Source: Microbacterium nymphoidis (lineage in GTDB: Bacteria > Actinomycetota > Actinomycetes > Actinomycetales > Microbacteriaceae). Taken from it: a DNA stretch of 64,000 bases. This document shows, piece by piece, positions 1 through 8,448 of the stretch. The position numbers were made by a program, and so were the translations under genes. The stretch spans positions 1,860,001 to 1,924,000 of the forward strand of contig NZ_JAJNOD010000001.1 in assembly GCF_021044885.1 (NCBI RefSeq), read 5' to 3'. The notes under the pieces are model-generated. The model had not been told where the DNA came from. It did not search any database and saw only the letters and a list, made by a program, of their open reading frames with translations. How positions within the stretch are numbered: position 1 is the stretch's first letter; every line of letters begins with the position of its first letter.

Positions 1-172
1 CCACAACCCCCTCAACGCTCACACGAAAGTCTATATCTTGTGGTTGCGCGGGTATTGGAACACAACATGGTGTGTTTCACTCGCGCAGGCGTGTCGGCAA
101 TGCACAACGACCGTCCTCAGCACGAAGGGCTGGTGGGAACGCGGGACGAGGCGCCGCGGCTGCGGCGTCGGA

Positions 173-763
173 TCAGATGCGTGCTCCGGCGTCACGGAGC
201 GCGTCGAGAAGGGGACCCTGCGCCCGGAAGTGGTGCGTGATCATCCCGAGCGCCGTGGCGCCGGCGAGCTGAGAGGGTGAGTCGTCGGTGAAGAACGTTC
301 GCGCGGCGTCCACCGCCAGGGCCGACATGACGTGCTCGAACGCCCGGATGTCGGGCTTCGCGAACCCGATCTGCGCCGAGTTGAAGATGGCGTCGAAGTG
401 GGTGTCGATGCCCTGTGCCGCAACCTCGGCACCGATGGTGTCCGTGCCGTTAGTGAGGATCGCCGTGCGGGTTCCTCCCCGTCGCAGGCGGTCGGAGAGC
501 TCGAGCATGCTCGTATCCACCGTTGGGCACTGAGCCGCCCAGGCCTCTGCCGCCGACGCGTTTCCGATGCGGTGGGCCAGATCGGCCACCCATTCCGCGC
601 GGGACACACGCCCCGTGGTGACCGCGGAGATCAGGGGGCCGGAGAACGCGGCGTCCGCAATCGACCCCGACGGCAGGCCGTGTTCACGTTCGATGGACAG
701 CGTCAGCGACTCATCGAAGTGCCGGATGACGCCGTCGAGATCGAAGAGCGCAAGTTCCAGCAT
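173..763 (-). CDS. HAD-superfamily hydrolase
   Basis: A 196-residue cytosolic protein with the haloacid-dehalogenase layout. Motif I DLDGV lies at about residues 8-12 (the usual second Asp is present), motif II is LTNGT near residue 103, the motif III lysine is in FAKPD, and motif IV is FTDDSPSQ. These support a Mg-dependent phosphatase or dehalogenase of the YihX-like type acting on a small metabolite. The substrate cannot be told from sequence. A 36-bp gap separates it from the cupin gene upstream on the same strand, so the two could be cotranscribed. The length is normal for a HAD protein with a small helical cap. Confidence 0.85.
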   Translation of the reverse strand: MLELALFDLDGVIRHFDESLTLSIEREHGLPSGSIADAAFSGPLISAVTTGRVSRAEWVADLAHRIGNASAAEAWAAQCPTVDTSMLELSDRLRRGGTRTAILTNGTDTIGAEVAAQGIDTHFDAIFNSAQIGFAKPDIRAFEHVMSALAVDAARTFFTDDSPSQLAGATALGMITHHFRAQGPLLDALRDAGARI

Positions 764-799
764 GCCCGTATCGTCTCACGCGAGTGCAGACGTGATGCC

Positions 800-1165
800 T
801 CAGGGCAGCTCCCGCAGTTCTGAGGTGAGCTCTCCGCCCGCATCGCCGGTGTTCACGGTGCCCTTCGGCTCGAAGAGCACCGCCTGCACCTCCTCCAACG
901 CCTTCGGGCAGTGCTCGACGCCGCGTGGCACGACGAACACGTCCTGTGGGCCCAGCACCACATCACGATCGCGCAGCTGGATGGTCAGCTCGCCGCTCAC
1001 GACGAGGAACAGCTCATCGGTGTCAGGGTGCGTGTGCCAGACGAACTCACCCAGCAGCTTCACGACTTTCACGTCGTAGTCGTTGACGCTGACCAGCCGA
1101 TGCGGCTGCCAGGGACCCGAAACCGCGGCCAGAGCGTCGTGCAGGTTGCGAACGTCGTCCGTCAT
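800..1165 (-). CDS. Cupin-domain protein
   Basis: A 121-residue single-domain cupin. The first motif is visible as HTHPDTDELFLVVSGE (residues about 41-56), giving two His and a Glu as metal ligands. The second motif, PRGVEHCPKA, supplies the last His near residue 85. Such small cupins bind a divalent metal and often act as sugar or small-molecule isomerases, or as sensing domains. No specific reaction can be assigned. It lies just upstream of the HAD gene on the same strand and may share its transcript. Confidence 0.85.
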   Translation of the reverse strand: MTDDVRNLHDALAAVSGPWQPHRLVSVNDYDVKVVKLLGEFVWHTHPDTDELFLVVSGELTIQLRDRDVVLGPQDVFVVPRGVEHCPKALEEVQAVLFEPKGTVNTGDAGGELTSELRELP

Positions 1166-1183
1166 GCGTCGGAGCCTACCGCC

Positions 1184-1212
1184 GGGCGCCCGGGCCGGGG
1201 GTCCGGGCGCCC
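1184..1212 (-). terminator. GC-rich hairpin after the VOC gene
   Basis: A 10-bp perfect inverted repeat (1184-1193 with 1203-1212, arms GGGCGCCCGG and CCGGGCGCCC) lies about 45 bp beyond the stop of the VOC gene at 1257 and before the cupin start. It has no T tract, so it is at best a weak intrinsic terminator or a transcript-stabilising hairpin. Confidence 0.35.
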
Positions 1213-1256
1213 ACCGGAGGAGCCCCCCGGAGGAAGGCGGCCTCCCCCGGGATCGG

Positions 1257-1709
1257 TCAGACGCTCACGCTGAAGCTCCATGTGACGCCGAATCGGTCGG
1301 TGAGCATGCCGAACCCGCTGCTCCACGCGGACGCGGCGAGGGCCTCGACGACGGTCGCGCCCTCCCTCAGGAGGTTCCAGTGCCCCTGGAGCTCGTCGAG
1401 GGTGTCGGATCCGAGGGAGACGAACAGCGCCTGATCGGTCATCGTGGCGTTGTTCTCCCGGCGCGTCGCCCCGCCGCCGACGATGCCTCCCCCGGCCGCG
1501 CCCGGGGCGTCGTACCCCATGACGCGGAACCCGTTCGACGCGGTCACCAGACCGAACACGATCCGGTCAGCTCCCGGCAGGTCTGCCGGCATGCCGAAAT
1601 CGGCATATGTGTTGAGGATGAGATGTCCGCCGAAGACGGACTGGTAGAACTCCAGCGCTTCTCGCGCATCTCCGCGGAAGTTGAGGTGGGTGGTGGTCTG
1701 AAGGCTCAT
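1257..1709 (-). CDS. VOC / PhnB-like glyoxalase-fold protein
   Basis: A 150-residue protein of the vicinal-oxygen-chelate fold, closest to the 3-demethylubiquinone-9 methyltransferase-like (PhnB) group. It shows LNFRGDAREALEFYQSVFGG at the start, DQALFVSLGSDTLDEL in the middle and FGMLTDRFGVTWSFSV at the end. The ATG at 1709 is chosen because the fold starts there; an upstream extension to 1766 is arginine-rich and has no family match. The gene is divergent from the WYL regulator at 1808 across about 100 bp, so that regulator may control it. Its substrate is unknown. Confidence 0.85.
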   Translation of the reverse strand: MSLQTTTHLNFRGDAREALEFYQSVFGGHLILNTYADFGMPADLPGADRIVFGLVTASNGFRVMGYDAPGAAGGGIVGGGATRRENNATMTDQALFVSLGSDTLDELQGHWNLLREGATVVEALAASAWSSGFGMLTDRFGVTWSFSVSV

Positions 1710-1807
1710 GGCAACTCCTGTGGTTCGCGAGCCGCACCGGCCCGCAGACCTCACTCTTCTCGCCATATAGGTCAGTTTTTGTCCTCGATGGGAAATACGG
1801 TCGTCTC

Positions 1808-2800
1808 ATGACCACCACCTCGCGCCTGCTCGCGCTGCTGTCGCTGCTGTCGCTGCTCCAGACGCACCGTGACTGGCCGGGCCCCGCGCTCGCCGCCCGC
1901 CTGGACACCAGCGCGCGCACCGTGCGTCGAGACATCGACCGCCTGCGGGAGATGGGCTATCGCATCGACGCAACAAGGGGACCGGACGGCGGCTACCGTC
2001 TCGCCGCAGGGAGTGAGCTGCCGCCGCTGTTGTTCGACGAAGACCAGACGGTAGCAATCGCCATCGCCTTGCAGACTGTCTCCACCACGGGCGCGGGGGT
2101 GAACGATGCTGCACTGCGTGCCCTCGCCACGATCCGCCAGGTCATGCCGTCTCCGCTTCGCCACCGGCTCGATGCCGTCGAAGTCACAGCATTGCCACGC
2201 ATGGGCGGCGGCCCCGCCGTGACCGCCGCGCCCGCCGTGCTCGATGCGGTCTCGCGCGCCATACGATCGCGCGAGGTACTGCGCTTCGACTACGCGTCTC
2301 CGGGACATCCCGATGATGACACTCCGCCGCGCCGCACTGAACCCGTGCAGCTGATCGCCTCCGACGGGCGCTGGTACCTTCTCGGCTGGGACAGGGATCG
2401 CGAGGACTGGCGTCTGTACCGCGTGGATCGCCTGGCGCCGCGAACGCCCAACGGCCCGCGCTTCACCCCTCGCGCGGTGCCCGGGGGTGACGCGGGCGAG
2501 TTCGTGGCGGCGCGGTTCCGCGGTAACCACGTGAACGAATGGGCGTGCCACGGCACCGTCATCCTCGATCTGCCCGCCGACGACGTTCGCCCGTTCGCGG
2601 GCGACGGAATCGTGACCGCGCTCGATTCTGCGCGCTGCACGCTGTACGCGGGCTCGTGGTCGTGGAGCGCACTCGCGGCCTCCTTCGGCCGGTTCGATGC
2701 GCCGATGCGGGTCGTCGGCCCTCCCGAGCTCGCCGCGGCGTTCGAGCTTCTCGCCTCCCGCTACGCGGACGCCGCGGGCAGAGAAGTCAGCGAGGAATGA
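1808..2800 (+). CDS. WYL-domain transcriptional regulator (YafY/DeoR type)
   Basis: A 330-residue regulator. An N-terminal winged helix-turn-helix (residues about 5-60, including LDTSARTVRRDIDRLREMGYRIDA) is followed by the WYL domain (about 140-220, with DGRWYLLGWDRDREDWRLYRVDR) and a C-terminal WCX extension. WYL proteins sense ligands or nucleic acids and regulate neighbouring genes. The divergent VOC gene is the obvious candidate target: the shared region 1710-1807 contains the AT-rich stretch CAGTTTTTGTCC, although I see no clear operator. The length is typical of the family. Confidence 0.9.
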   Translation: MTTTSRLLALLSLLSLLQTHRDWPGPALAARLDTSARTVRRDIDRLREMGYRIDATRGPDGGYRLAAGSELPPLLFDEDQTVAIAIALQTVSTTGAGVNDAALRALATIRQVMPSPLRHRLDAVEVTALPRMGGGPAVTAAPAVLDAVSRAIRSREVLRFDYASPGHPDDDTPPRRTEPVQLIASDGRWYLLGWDRDREDWRLYRVDRLAPRTPNGPRFTPRAVPGGDAGEFVAARFRGNHVNEWACHGTVILDLPADDVRPFAGDGIVTALDSARCTLYAGSWSWSALAASFGRFDAPMRVVGPPELAAAFELLASRYADAAGREVSEE

Positions 2801-2943
2801 ACGGTGCGTCTCACCCGCGGCACAGGCGTTGTCACCCGTTCCGTGCGAGCCACCGCATCTGCGAGCCAGTGCCGGCGGATTGGCGTGCCGCGGCCGGTAC
2901 GTGCACGATGGGGGAAGGCACGCGCGATCGAAAGGAGCCGCTC

Positions 2944-3456
2944 GTGACGCATTCCGCACCCCCGCCCGTGAGGACCACGCACCGGCGGCGCGGCGCCTGG
3001 TGGCTGGCCGCAGTGATCGCGAGCGCCGGCGTCATCACCATCGTTGCCACCATGCTCGTGGTGGGTCAGCGTCCGTGGCTCCACACCAACGTGACGATCC
3101 CCTTGAGCTACGTGGGCGAGGACGGGAAGACGTACTCCTGCACGTACGACTACCGGACCTCGGACCGCCTGCCGATGCCCACCTCCGTCGCCGACAACAT
3201 GAACGCGCGGGACTGGTCGCAGACGGGCCAGCTCATCTATGAGTGGGCGAAGACCCACCCCGCCGAGTCCTGGACGACCCAGGATGACATCCCCGCGGAC
3301 GATCCGCGATCCACGAGGCCCGACGCATCGTGGGCCCTCGCGATGGACGAGTACATCGACTTTCCGCCGTGGCAGATCGAGACGGAGCACGGGTCCGAGT
3401 ACGAGCTGTGGCACGAAGTACGCCCGGGGGCCACCTGCGTCGACGGCCTGCGCTGA
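2944..3456 (+). CDS. Membrane-anchored or secreted protein of unknown function
   Basis: A 170-residue protein starting at GTG 2944, chosen because AAAGGAG lies just upstream. A basic N terminus (THRRRGAW) and one hydrophobic segment (residues about 18-40) act as signal anchor or uncleaved signal peptide. The remaining roughly 125 residues are extracytoplasmic and rich in Asp, Trp and Pro, with two Cys (in YSCTYDY and GATCVDG) that could form a disulfide. I recognise no domain. It converges with GAPDH across a shared terminator hairpin. Confidence 0.6.
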   Translation: MTHSAPPPVRTTHRRRGAWWLAAVIASAGVITIVATMLVVGQRPWLHTNVTIPLSYVGEDGKTYSCTYDYRTSDRLPMPTSVADNMNARDWSQTGQLIYEWAKTHPAESWTTQDDIPADDPRSTRPDASWALAMDEYIDFPPWQIETEHGSEYELWHEVRPGATCVDGLR

Positions 3457-3465
3457 TCCCAGGAC

Positions 3466-3495
3466 GGTCCGGGGCACCCGCGAGCGCCCCGGACC
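3466..3495. terminator. Shared hairpin between convergent genes
   Basis: A perfect 10-bp inverted repeat, GGTCCGGGGC (3466-3475) with GCCCCGGACC (3486-3495), and a 10-nt loop. It sits between the convergent stops at 3456 and 3503 and can serve as a bidirectional terminator. Confidence 0.6.
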
Positions 3496-3502
3496 ACACA
3501 GC

Positions 3503-4501
3503 TCAGGACTGGGCGAGCAGCAACAGGGTGTCCACCACCCGGTTGGAGAAGCCCCACTCGTTGTCGTACCAGGCGACGACCTTGACGTGCTTGCCGTCCA
3601 CGCGCGTGAGAGCCGAGTCGAAGATCGACGATGCCGGCTGCCCGGTGATGTCGCTGGACACCAGCGGATCCTCCGAGTACTCCAGAATGCCCGCCAGCGG
3701 ACCCTCAGCCGCGGCTCGATAGGCGGCAAGGACCTCGTCGCGAGTGACCTCGCGCGCGACGGTGGTGTTCAGCTCGACGATCGAGCCGACCGGAACCGGC
3801 ACACGGATCGAGTCGCCCGACAGCTTGCCGTCGAGACCCGGCAGCACCAGCCCGATGGCCTTCGCGGCACCGGTCGTGGTCGGCACGATGTTCACCCCGG
3901 CGGCGCGAGCGCGGCGCGGATCGCGATGCGGACCGTCCTGGAGGTTCTGCTCCTGGGTATAGGCGTGCACGGTCGTCATGAAGCCGTGCTCGATCCCGGC
4001 GAGGTCGTCGAGGACCTTCGCGAGCGGGGCGAGAGCGTTGGTCGTGCACGAGGCGTTGGAGACGATCGTGTGCGCCGCCGGATCGTACTGCTCGGTGTTG
4101 ACGCCATAGGCGAGGGTCACGTCGGCCCCATCGGAGGGGGCGCTTACGAGCACGCGCTTCGCGCCGGCACGCAGATGGGCCCGGGCGGCTTCCGCTGACG
4201 TGAATCGTCCGGTCGCCTCCAGGACCACTTCCACGCCGAGTTCAGCCCAGGGCAGGTTCTCGGGCTCGCGCTCGGCGAGAACCTGGATGCGGCGACCGTC
4301 GACGACCAGGCTGTCACCCTCCACGTCGACCGGCCGGCCGAGACGGCCGAGCGAGCTGTCGAAGCGCAGCAACTGAGCGAGGGCATCGGGCGCGGTCAGG
4401 TCATTGACGGCGACGACGTCGAGGTCGGTGTCGCGCTCCAGAAGTGCGCGCAGGGTGTTTCGTCCGATACGTCCGAAGCCGTTGATGGCGATACGGGTCA
4501 T
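3503..4501 (-). CDS. gap: Glyceraldehyde-3-phosphate dehydrogenase, type I
   Basis: A 332-residue phosphorylating GAPDH converting glyceraldehyde 3-phosphate, NAD(P) and phosphate to 1,3-bisphosphoglycerate. It starts with the nucleotide-binding motif INGFGRIGR, carries the catalytic Cys in SNASCTTNAL (about residue 153) with the partner His in TTVHAYT, and ends with WYDNEWGFSNRVVD. The ATG at 4501 gives the canonical N terminus MTRIAINGFG. No pgk or tpi lies nearby, so this may be a second, stand-alone GAPDH used in gluconeogenesis or under particular conditions. That last point is inference from context. Confidence 0.95.
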   Translation of the reverse strand: MTRIAINGFGRIGRNTLRALLERDTDLDVVAVNDLTAPDALAQLLRFDSSLGRLGRPVDVEGDSLVVDGRRIQVLAEREPENLPWAELGVEVVLEATGRFTSAEAARAHLRAGAKRVLVSAPSDGADVTLAYGVNTEQYDPAAHTIVSNASCTTNALAPLAKVLDDLAGIEHGFMTTVHAYTQEQNLQDGPHRDPRRARAAGVNIVPTTTGAAKAIGLVLPGLDGKLSGDSIRVPVPVGSIVELNTTVAREVTRDEVLAAYRAAAEGPLAGILEYSEDPLVSSDITGQPASSIFDSALTRVDGKHVKVVAWYDNEWGFSNRVVDTLLLLAQS

Positions 4502-4640
4502 GGCTGTCCTCTCGTTTCCTGTGCCGCCTTCCATGCTCGGGACAGTCGACGGACCGGGACAGTGGCTTGCAGGACAGCATGCGCAAGTATCACGCCACGC
4601 TTCCTGCCACGGGGCGCGAGGATTCCGCCACCGGGTCGGC

Positions 4641-5693
4641 CTAGGCCGAGAACGTGTGCCGGTACTCCGTCGGAGATGTGCCGAGGATCCGCTGGAAATG
4701 CAGCCGCAGGTTCGCGCCCGTGCCCAGGCCCACCCGGTGAGCGATCTGCTCAACGCCGAGATCGGAGCGTTCGAGCAGTTCCCGCGCGAGATCCACGCGT
4801 GCCCGCAGGACCCACTGCATCGGGGTGTAGCCGGTGTCCTCGACGAACCGGCGGGAGAAAGTGCGCTCTGAGACGTTCGCGTTGCGCGCCAGATCAGCGA
4901 GCGTCAGCGAGCCGTCGAGCCGTCCCAGAGCCCACGCGCGGGTCTCCGCGAAGAGATCGCCGAGCGGCTCCGGCACGCTCCGCGGGACATACTGTGCCTG
5001 TCCTCCGCTCCGGTAGGGCGCAGCCACGAGGCGCCGCGCCACCCGGTTCGAGAGCGCCACACCGTGATCACGCCGGACGAGGTGCAGGCAGAGGTCGATG
5101 CCCGAGGCGGCCCCCGCGGACGTCAGCACGTCGCCCTCGTCGATGAAGAGCACGTTCTCATCGACCCGGATCAGCGGGTGCCGTTGTGCCAGAGCGCGCG
5201 TGTAGTGCCAGTGCGTGGTCGCACGACGTCCGTCGAGCAGGCCCGTGGCCGCAAGCGCGAAGGCTCCGGTCGAGATGGCGGCCAGCCGAGCGCCGCGGGC
5301 GTGGGCGGCGCGCAGAGCAGCGACCACCGCGGCCGGCGGCTCCGTGTTCGCCGGTTCGCGGTACCCGGGCACGAACACGGTGTCCGCATGCTCCAGCGCC
5401 TCGAGCCCTTCGGCCACGTGATACGAAAGGCCGTCTCCGCCGGTGACGAGACCGGGCTCGGCTCCGCACACCCGCACCTCGTACGGCATGCTCGCCCGAT
5501 GCGCGAACACCTGCGAGGGGATTCCGACATCCAGCGGCTTCGCGCCCTCGAGGACGAGGACCGCGACACGGTGGTTCTCGGCAGTCGCCCCGGTTTCTGT
5601 GCGCACGGCGGCCGGGGCTGCCGCGGACGGGTCGCCGCCCGGGGTGCGCTCACCGGAATCACCCGTGGAGAGGACCGCATCGAGGTCTGTCAT
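4641..5693 (-). CDS. GlxA-type AraC regulator (DJ-1/PfpI plus AraC HTH)
   Basis: A 350-residue regulator with an N-terminal DJ-1/PfpI glutamine-amidotransferase-like domain (about residues 38-205; VAVLVLEGAKPLDVGIPSQVF near the start, and FALAATGLLDGRRATTHW). A C-terminal AraC double helix-turn-helix follows (about 250-345; LARNANVSERTFSRRFVEDTGYTPMQW and VGLGTGANLRLHFQ). The sensing domain is usually non-catalytic in this family. The ATG at 5693 is preferred: upstream sequence to 5888 has no match. The target is unknown; it lies alone between GAPDH and a small membrane-protein gene. Confidence 0.85.
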   Translation of the reverse strand: MTDLDAVLSTGDSGERTPGGDPSAAAPAAVRTETGATAENHRVAVLVLEGAKPLDVGIPSQVFAHRASMPYEVRVCGAEPGLVTGGDGLSYHVAEGLEALEHADTVFVPGYREPANTEPPAAVVAALRAAHARGARLAAISTGAFALAATGLLDGRRATTHWHYTRALAQRHPLIRVDENVLFIDEGDVLTSAGAASGIDLCLHLVRRDHGVALSNRVARRLVAAPYRSGGQAQYVPRSVPEPLGDLFAETRAWALGRLDGSLTLADLARNANVSERTFSRRFVEDTGYTPMQWVLRARVDLARELLERSDLGVEQIAHRVGLGTGANLRLHFQRILGTSPTEYRHTFSA

Positions 5694-5811
5694 ACGCCCA
5701 TCTTCACGGACGTCCCGCCCGGCTGGACGCCCGTGCGAAGAACGGCGATTCCCCTCCAGCCCAGCAGCGCCCGTCGTCTCGATCTCCTCGGGCCGCCGTC
5801 CGGTGCCGGGG

Positions 5812-6252
5812 TCACGCGGCGTTCGTCGCCGGCTGCGAGCGTGTGCGGCGCACCCAGAGCGCGGAGTGCCCGAAGAACAGCACGGCACCGGATGCGAAAG
5901 CGGTCACGATCAGGGTGTTCGTGTGCGCGTCGCGGGCCCGCCCGCACGCGAGGTCCACCCGGAGGGATTCGATGTCGTTCTTGATGATCTGCTGGTTCAG
6001 GAACTGCATGGCGGGGCCCGTTCCGTCAGCGAGCTCCTGGCCGCGGCTCACCGTGGGCGGGTCCCATCGCGACGGGCCGGCGTTGGCGCACCGGATCGTC
6101 GTGCTCTCCCCTGCCGTGGCCGACGCGACCTCGACCACCGGGGTGTGAAACCAGGCGAACATCACTGCCGCCAGGGCCGCGACGACCAGAACGAGATAGA
6201 GAGGGCGCGTCCAGCGCCGGGGAGTGACGGGAATCGGTCGAGGCTCGCTCAT
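5812..6252 (-). CDS. Small two-pass membrane protein
   Basis: A 146-residue protein with hydrophobic segments near residues 18-38 (YLVLVVAALAAVMFAWF) and 115-135 (LIVTAFASGAVLFFGHSALW). The loop between them (about 75 residues) holds two Cys and is probably extracytoplasmic. The start at 6252 (MSEPRPIPV) places the first membrane segment close to the N terminus; an upstream in-frame extension is not hydrophobic. I do not recognise a family. It is divergent from the ferrochelatase gene. Confidence 0.6.
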   Translation of the reverse strand: MSEPRPIPVTPRRWTRPLYLVLVVAALAAVMFAWFHTPVVEVASATAGESTTIRCANAGPSRWDPPTVSRGQELADGTGPAMQFLNQQIIKNDIESLRVDLACGRARDAHTNTLIVTAFASGAVLFFGHSALWVRRTRSQPATNAA

Positions 6253-6444
6253 GGCTCTCTCATTTCTCCCGGGTTTCGGCGGGGCCTCCCCGGGATCGCA
6301 CAGTCCATGCGGCGAGTGCCGCGTCGACCGACACCGCGCCGCCCCTTTCGTCCCGCAGTCTCTCATGACAGGAACCGCGCGCCCCAGGCCGGGACCGGGA
6401 AGGCCGATCCCGTCGAGAGGGCCGACCCGGCGCCGTGGAGCAGT

Positions 6445-6461
6445 CCTTCATCAGATGAAGG
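6445..6461. promoter_or_regulatory. 17-bp palindrome upstream of ferrochelatase
   Basis: A perfect palindrome with one central base, CCTTCATCAGATGAAGG, about 35 bp before the ferrochelatase start. Fourteen of its positions recur at 44101-44114, beside the iron box of the first siderophore operon. It could be an operator linking heme and iron genes, or an mRNA hairpin in the leader. The binding protein is unknown. Confidence 0.4.
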
Positions 6462-6496
6462 CTATGATGGCGCAGGAACTCAACCGGAGGAATGCC

Positions 6497-7750
6497 ATGA
6501 GAGAAGACCACGAGTCGCCTCGCGGGGGCACCGCGCCCGAGACGGGCGAGCAGGCGCCGCGAGAGCGCAAGCCGGAGCCGGCCTCACACGCTCATTTCGA
6601 TCCGGGAGCCCGGGTGGCGAGCGCCACCCCCGCCACCGCCGACGGACCGGAGCACACGACCCAGCCGTTCGCCTACGACGGGATCTTGCTCTCGGGCTTC
6701 GGCGGACCCGAGGGCCAGGACGATGTCCTCCCGTTCCTGCGCAACGTCACGCGCGGCCGCGGCATCCCCGACGAGCGTCTCGAAGAGGTCGCGCACCACT
6801 ATCGTCACTTCGACGGCGTCAGTCCCATCAACGATCAGAACCGACGGCTGCTGGAGGCGCTCCGCAATGCGCTGCAGGCAGCGGGGGTCGATCTGCCCGT
6901 CTACTGGGGCAACCGGAACTGGGCGCCGTACCTGGACGAGGCGCTGACGGCGGCCGCCGCTGACGGCGTCCGGAACCTGCTGGCGATTCCCACGAGCGCG
7001 TACTCGTCGTACTCGTCCTGCCGGCAGTACCGGGAGGACTGGGCGGACGCGCTGGAGGCATCCGGACTTCAGGAGGACATGCGAATCGACAAGGTTCGGC
7101 AGTTCTTCTCCCACCCCGGATTCCTCGAACCGTTCGTCGAAGGACTCGCCTCCGCGCTGCGCGAGGCCGCTGCCGCCGGCAACAGCCGCGACCAGATCGA
7201 GGTCCTCTTCGCCACACACAGCATCCCCACCCTGGATGCGGAGCTCTCCGGAGCGTCGCTGTTCCCGGACTCCCCCGGTGGCGGATACGCCGCCCAGCAC
7301 CTCGCCGCCGCGCGGGAGATCGTCGCACGAGTGGCGCCGGACATCTCCTGGCAGCTCGTCTACCAGTCGCGCTCCGGTCCCGCATCCCAGCCGTGGCTCG
7401 AGCCCGACATCAACGACGCGATCGAGGCGCTCACCGACCGCACCGCCGTGATCATCGTCCCGCTTGGCTTCGTCAGCGACCACATGGAGGTCATGTGGGA
7501 CCTCGATGAGGAAGCGACGGAGACGGCGGAGAACCGCGGACTCTGGGTGACCCGCACCCCCACCCCCGGCGTGCACCCCGCCTTCGTGGGCGCGCTCGTC
7601 GACCTCGTGCAGGAGCGCCTCGAAGGACGCCCCGTCGAGCAGCGGAAGAACACCACGACGATCGGTCCCTGGTTCGACGTGTGCCGGCCCGGGTGCTGCG
7701 AGAACCGGCGACTCGGCTTCAAGCCCGCCATCGCGGGCCTCGTCCCCTGA
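6497..7750 (+). CDS. cpfC: Coproporphyrin III ferrochelatase
   Basis: A 417-residue ferrochelatase. In actinobacteria this enzyme inserts Fe2+ into coproporphyrin III in the coproporphyrin-dependent heme pathway. The core starts at about residue 60 (YDGILLSGFGGPEG), with the active-site His in FATHSIP and the conserved SRSGPASQPWLEPD. Cys175 (SYSSCRQYR) plus Cys396, Cys400 and Cys401 in CRPGCC fit the [2Fe-2S] ligands known for actinobacterial ferrochelatases. The start at 6497 follows CCGGAGG, which leaves a 55-residue polar extension before the fold. No hemQ or other heme gene is adjacent. The palindrome at 6445-6461 may regulate it. Confidence 0.92.
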   Translation: MREDHESPRGGTAPETGEQAPRERKPEPASHAHFDPGARVASATPATADGPEHTTQPFAYDGILLSGFGGPEGQDDVLPFLRNVTRGRGIPDERLEEVAHHYRHFDGVSPINDQNRRLLEALRNALQAAGVDLPVYWGNRNWAPYLDEALTAAAADGVRNLLAIPTSAYSSYSSCRQYREDWADALEASGLQEDMRIDKVRQFFSHPGFLEPFVEGLASALREAAAAGNSRDQIEVLFATHSIPTLDAELSGASLFPDSPGGGYAAQHLAAAREIVARVAPDISWQLVYQSRSGPASQPWLEPDINDAIEALTDRTAVIIVPLGFVSDHMEVMWDLDEEATETAENRGLWVTRTPTPGVHPAFVGALVDLVQERLEGRPVEQRKNTTTIGPWFDVCRPGCCENRRLGFKPAIAGLVP

Positions 7751-7755
7751 GTCAT

Positions 7756-7793
7756 ACCCCTTCGGCGGGGAGCTACGTCTCCGCCGAAGGGGT
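7756..7793 (+). terminator. Terminator hairpin after ferrochelatase
   Basis: A perfect 13-bp inverted repeat (7756-7768, ACCCCTTCGGCGG, with 7781-7793) begins 6 bp after the ferrochelatase stop. The stem can extend by further pairs into the loop. It looks like an intrinsic terminator without a strong T run. Confidence 0.65.
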
Positions 7794-7838
7794 GCCTGCC
7801 CAGCGTCCGCCGAGCGCAGCACGGGCTAGCATCGCCAA

Positions 7839-8375
7839 ATGAAGCTGGATCTCCTGGAAGTCGTCGCCCTTCTGACGGACTACCGGTCGGTACGCGTCGT
7901 CGACTGCACCGCGGATGTCATCCTCGGCGATGTGCGATCCGTCTACCGATTGCATGCGGAGCCGTGGATCGACTCCTATGAGGTCGTGGGCGCCGAGGGG
8001 CAGGTCGTCGCCGCCTACATCGCCTCTCTCGGGGCCGTCACCGACGGCGAGGAGACACTCCGGTACGACCCGCGGATGATCGTCTGGCGCGCACTCGCCG
8101 CGCGCCTGGCCTTCCCACTAGAACTGCCGATCTGGGGCCGATCGATCGACAGTCATCGGATGAGTGCGGTGGATGTCCGAGACGACGGAACCGCCCGGGT
8201 CACACTGGCACCGAACCGCGACCGGGCCGGCGCCGGTCACATCGACATCGACCTCGACAGACGACTCGTGACGGACTTCAGCATCCCCAGCCTGCGGATC
8301 AGCTATCGAGATTTCGCGCTCGGTCGTGGCCGCCTCTTCCTCGGCTGGGACCGCAGCGCGCCGGCGGCGGGATGA
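7839..8375 (+). CDS. Conserved hypothetical protein
   Basis: A 178-residue soluble protein starting MKLDLLEVVALL. It is rich in alternating beta-like segments (VRVVDCTADVILGDVRSVYRL, IDIDLDRRLVTDFSIPSLRISY) with no signal peptide, membrane segment or recognisable catalytic motif. Base composition and codon use match the neighbours, and the frame is open with a plausible start, so I consider it a real gene of unknown function. The terminator at 7756 separates it from ferrochelatase. Confidence 0.6.
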   Translation: MKLDLLEVVALLTDYRSVRVVDCTADVILGDVRSVYRLHAEPWIDSYEVVGAEGQVVAAYIASLGAVTDGEETLRYDPRMIVWRALAARLAFPLELPIWGRSIDSHRMSAVDVRDDGTARVTLAPNRDRAGAGHIDIDLDRRLVTDFSIPSLRISYRDFALGRGRLFLGWDRSAPAAG

Positions 8376-8448
8376 CCGGCGCGGGGACACTGCGCGAGAT
8401 GGGCAAGCCCCGTGATCTGCATTCCCCTGCCCCCGTCGAATCCGGCAA

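Noticed and set aside
38..280. Short frames at the left edge
   Set aside because: Overlap the HAD gene or lack start signals; nothing credible in bases 1-172.
1772..2959. 395-codon minus-strand frame
   Set aside because: Shadow of the WYL regulator; the translation is low-complexity Arg/Ala/Gly.
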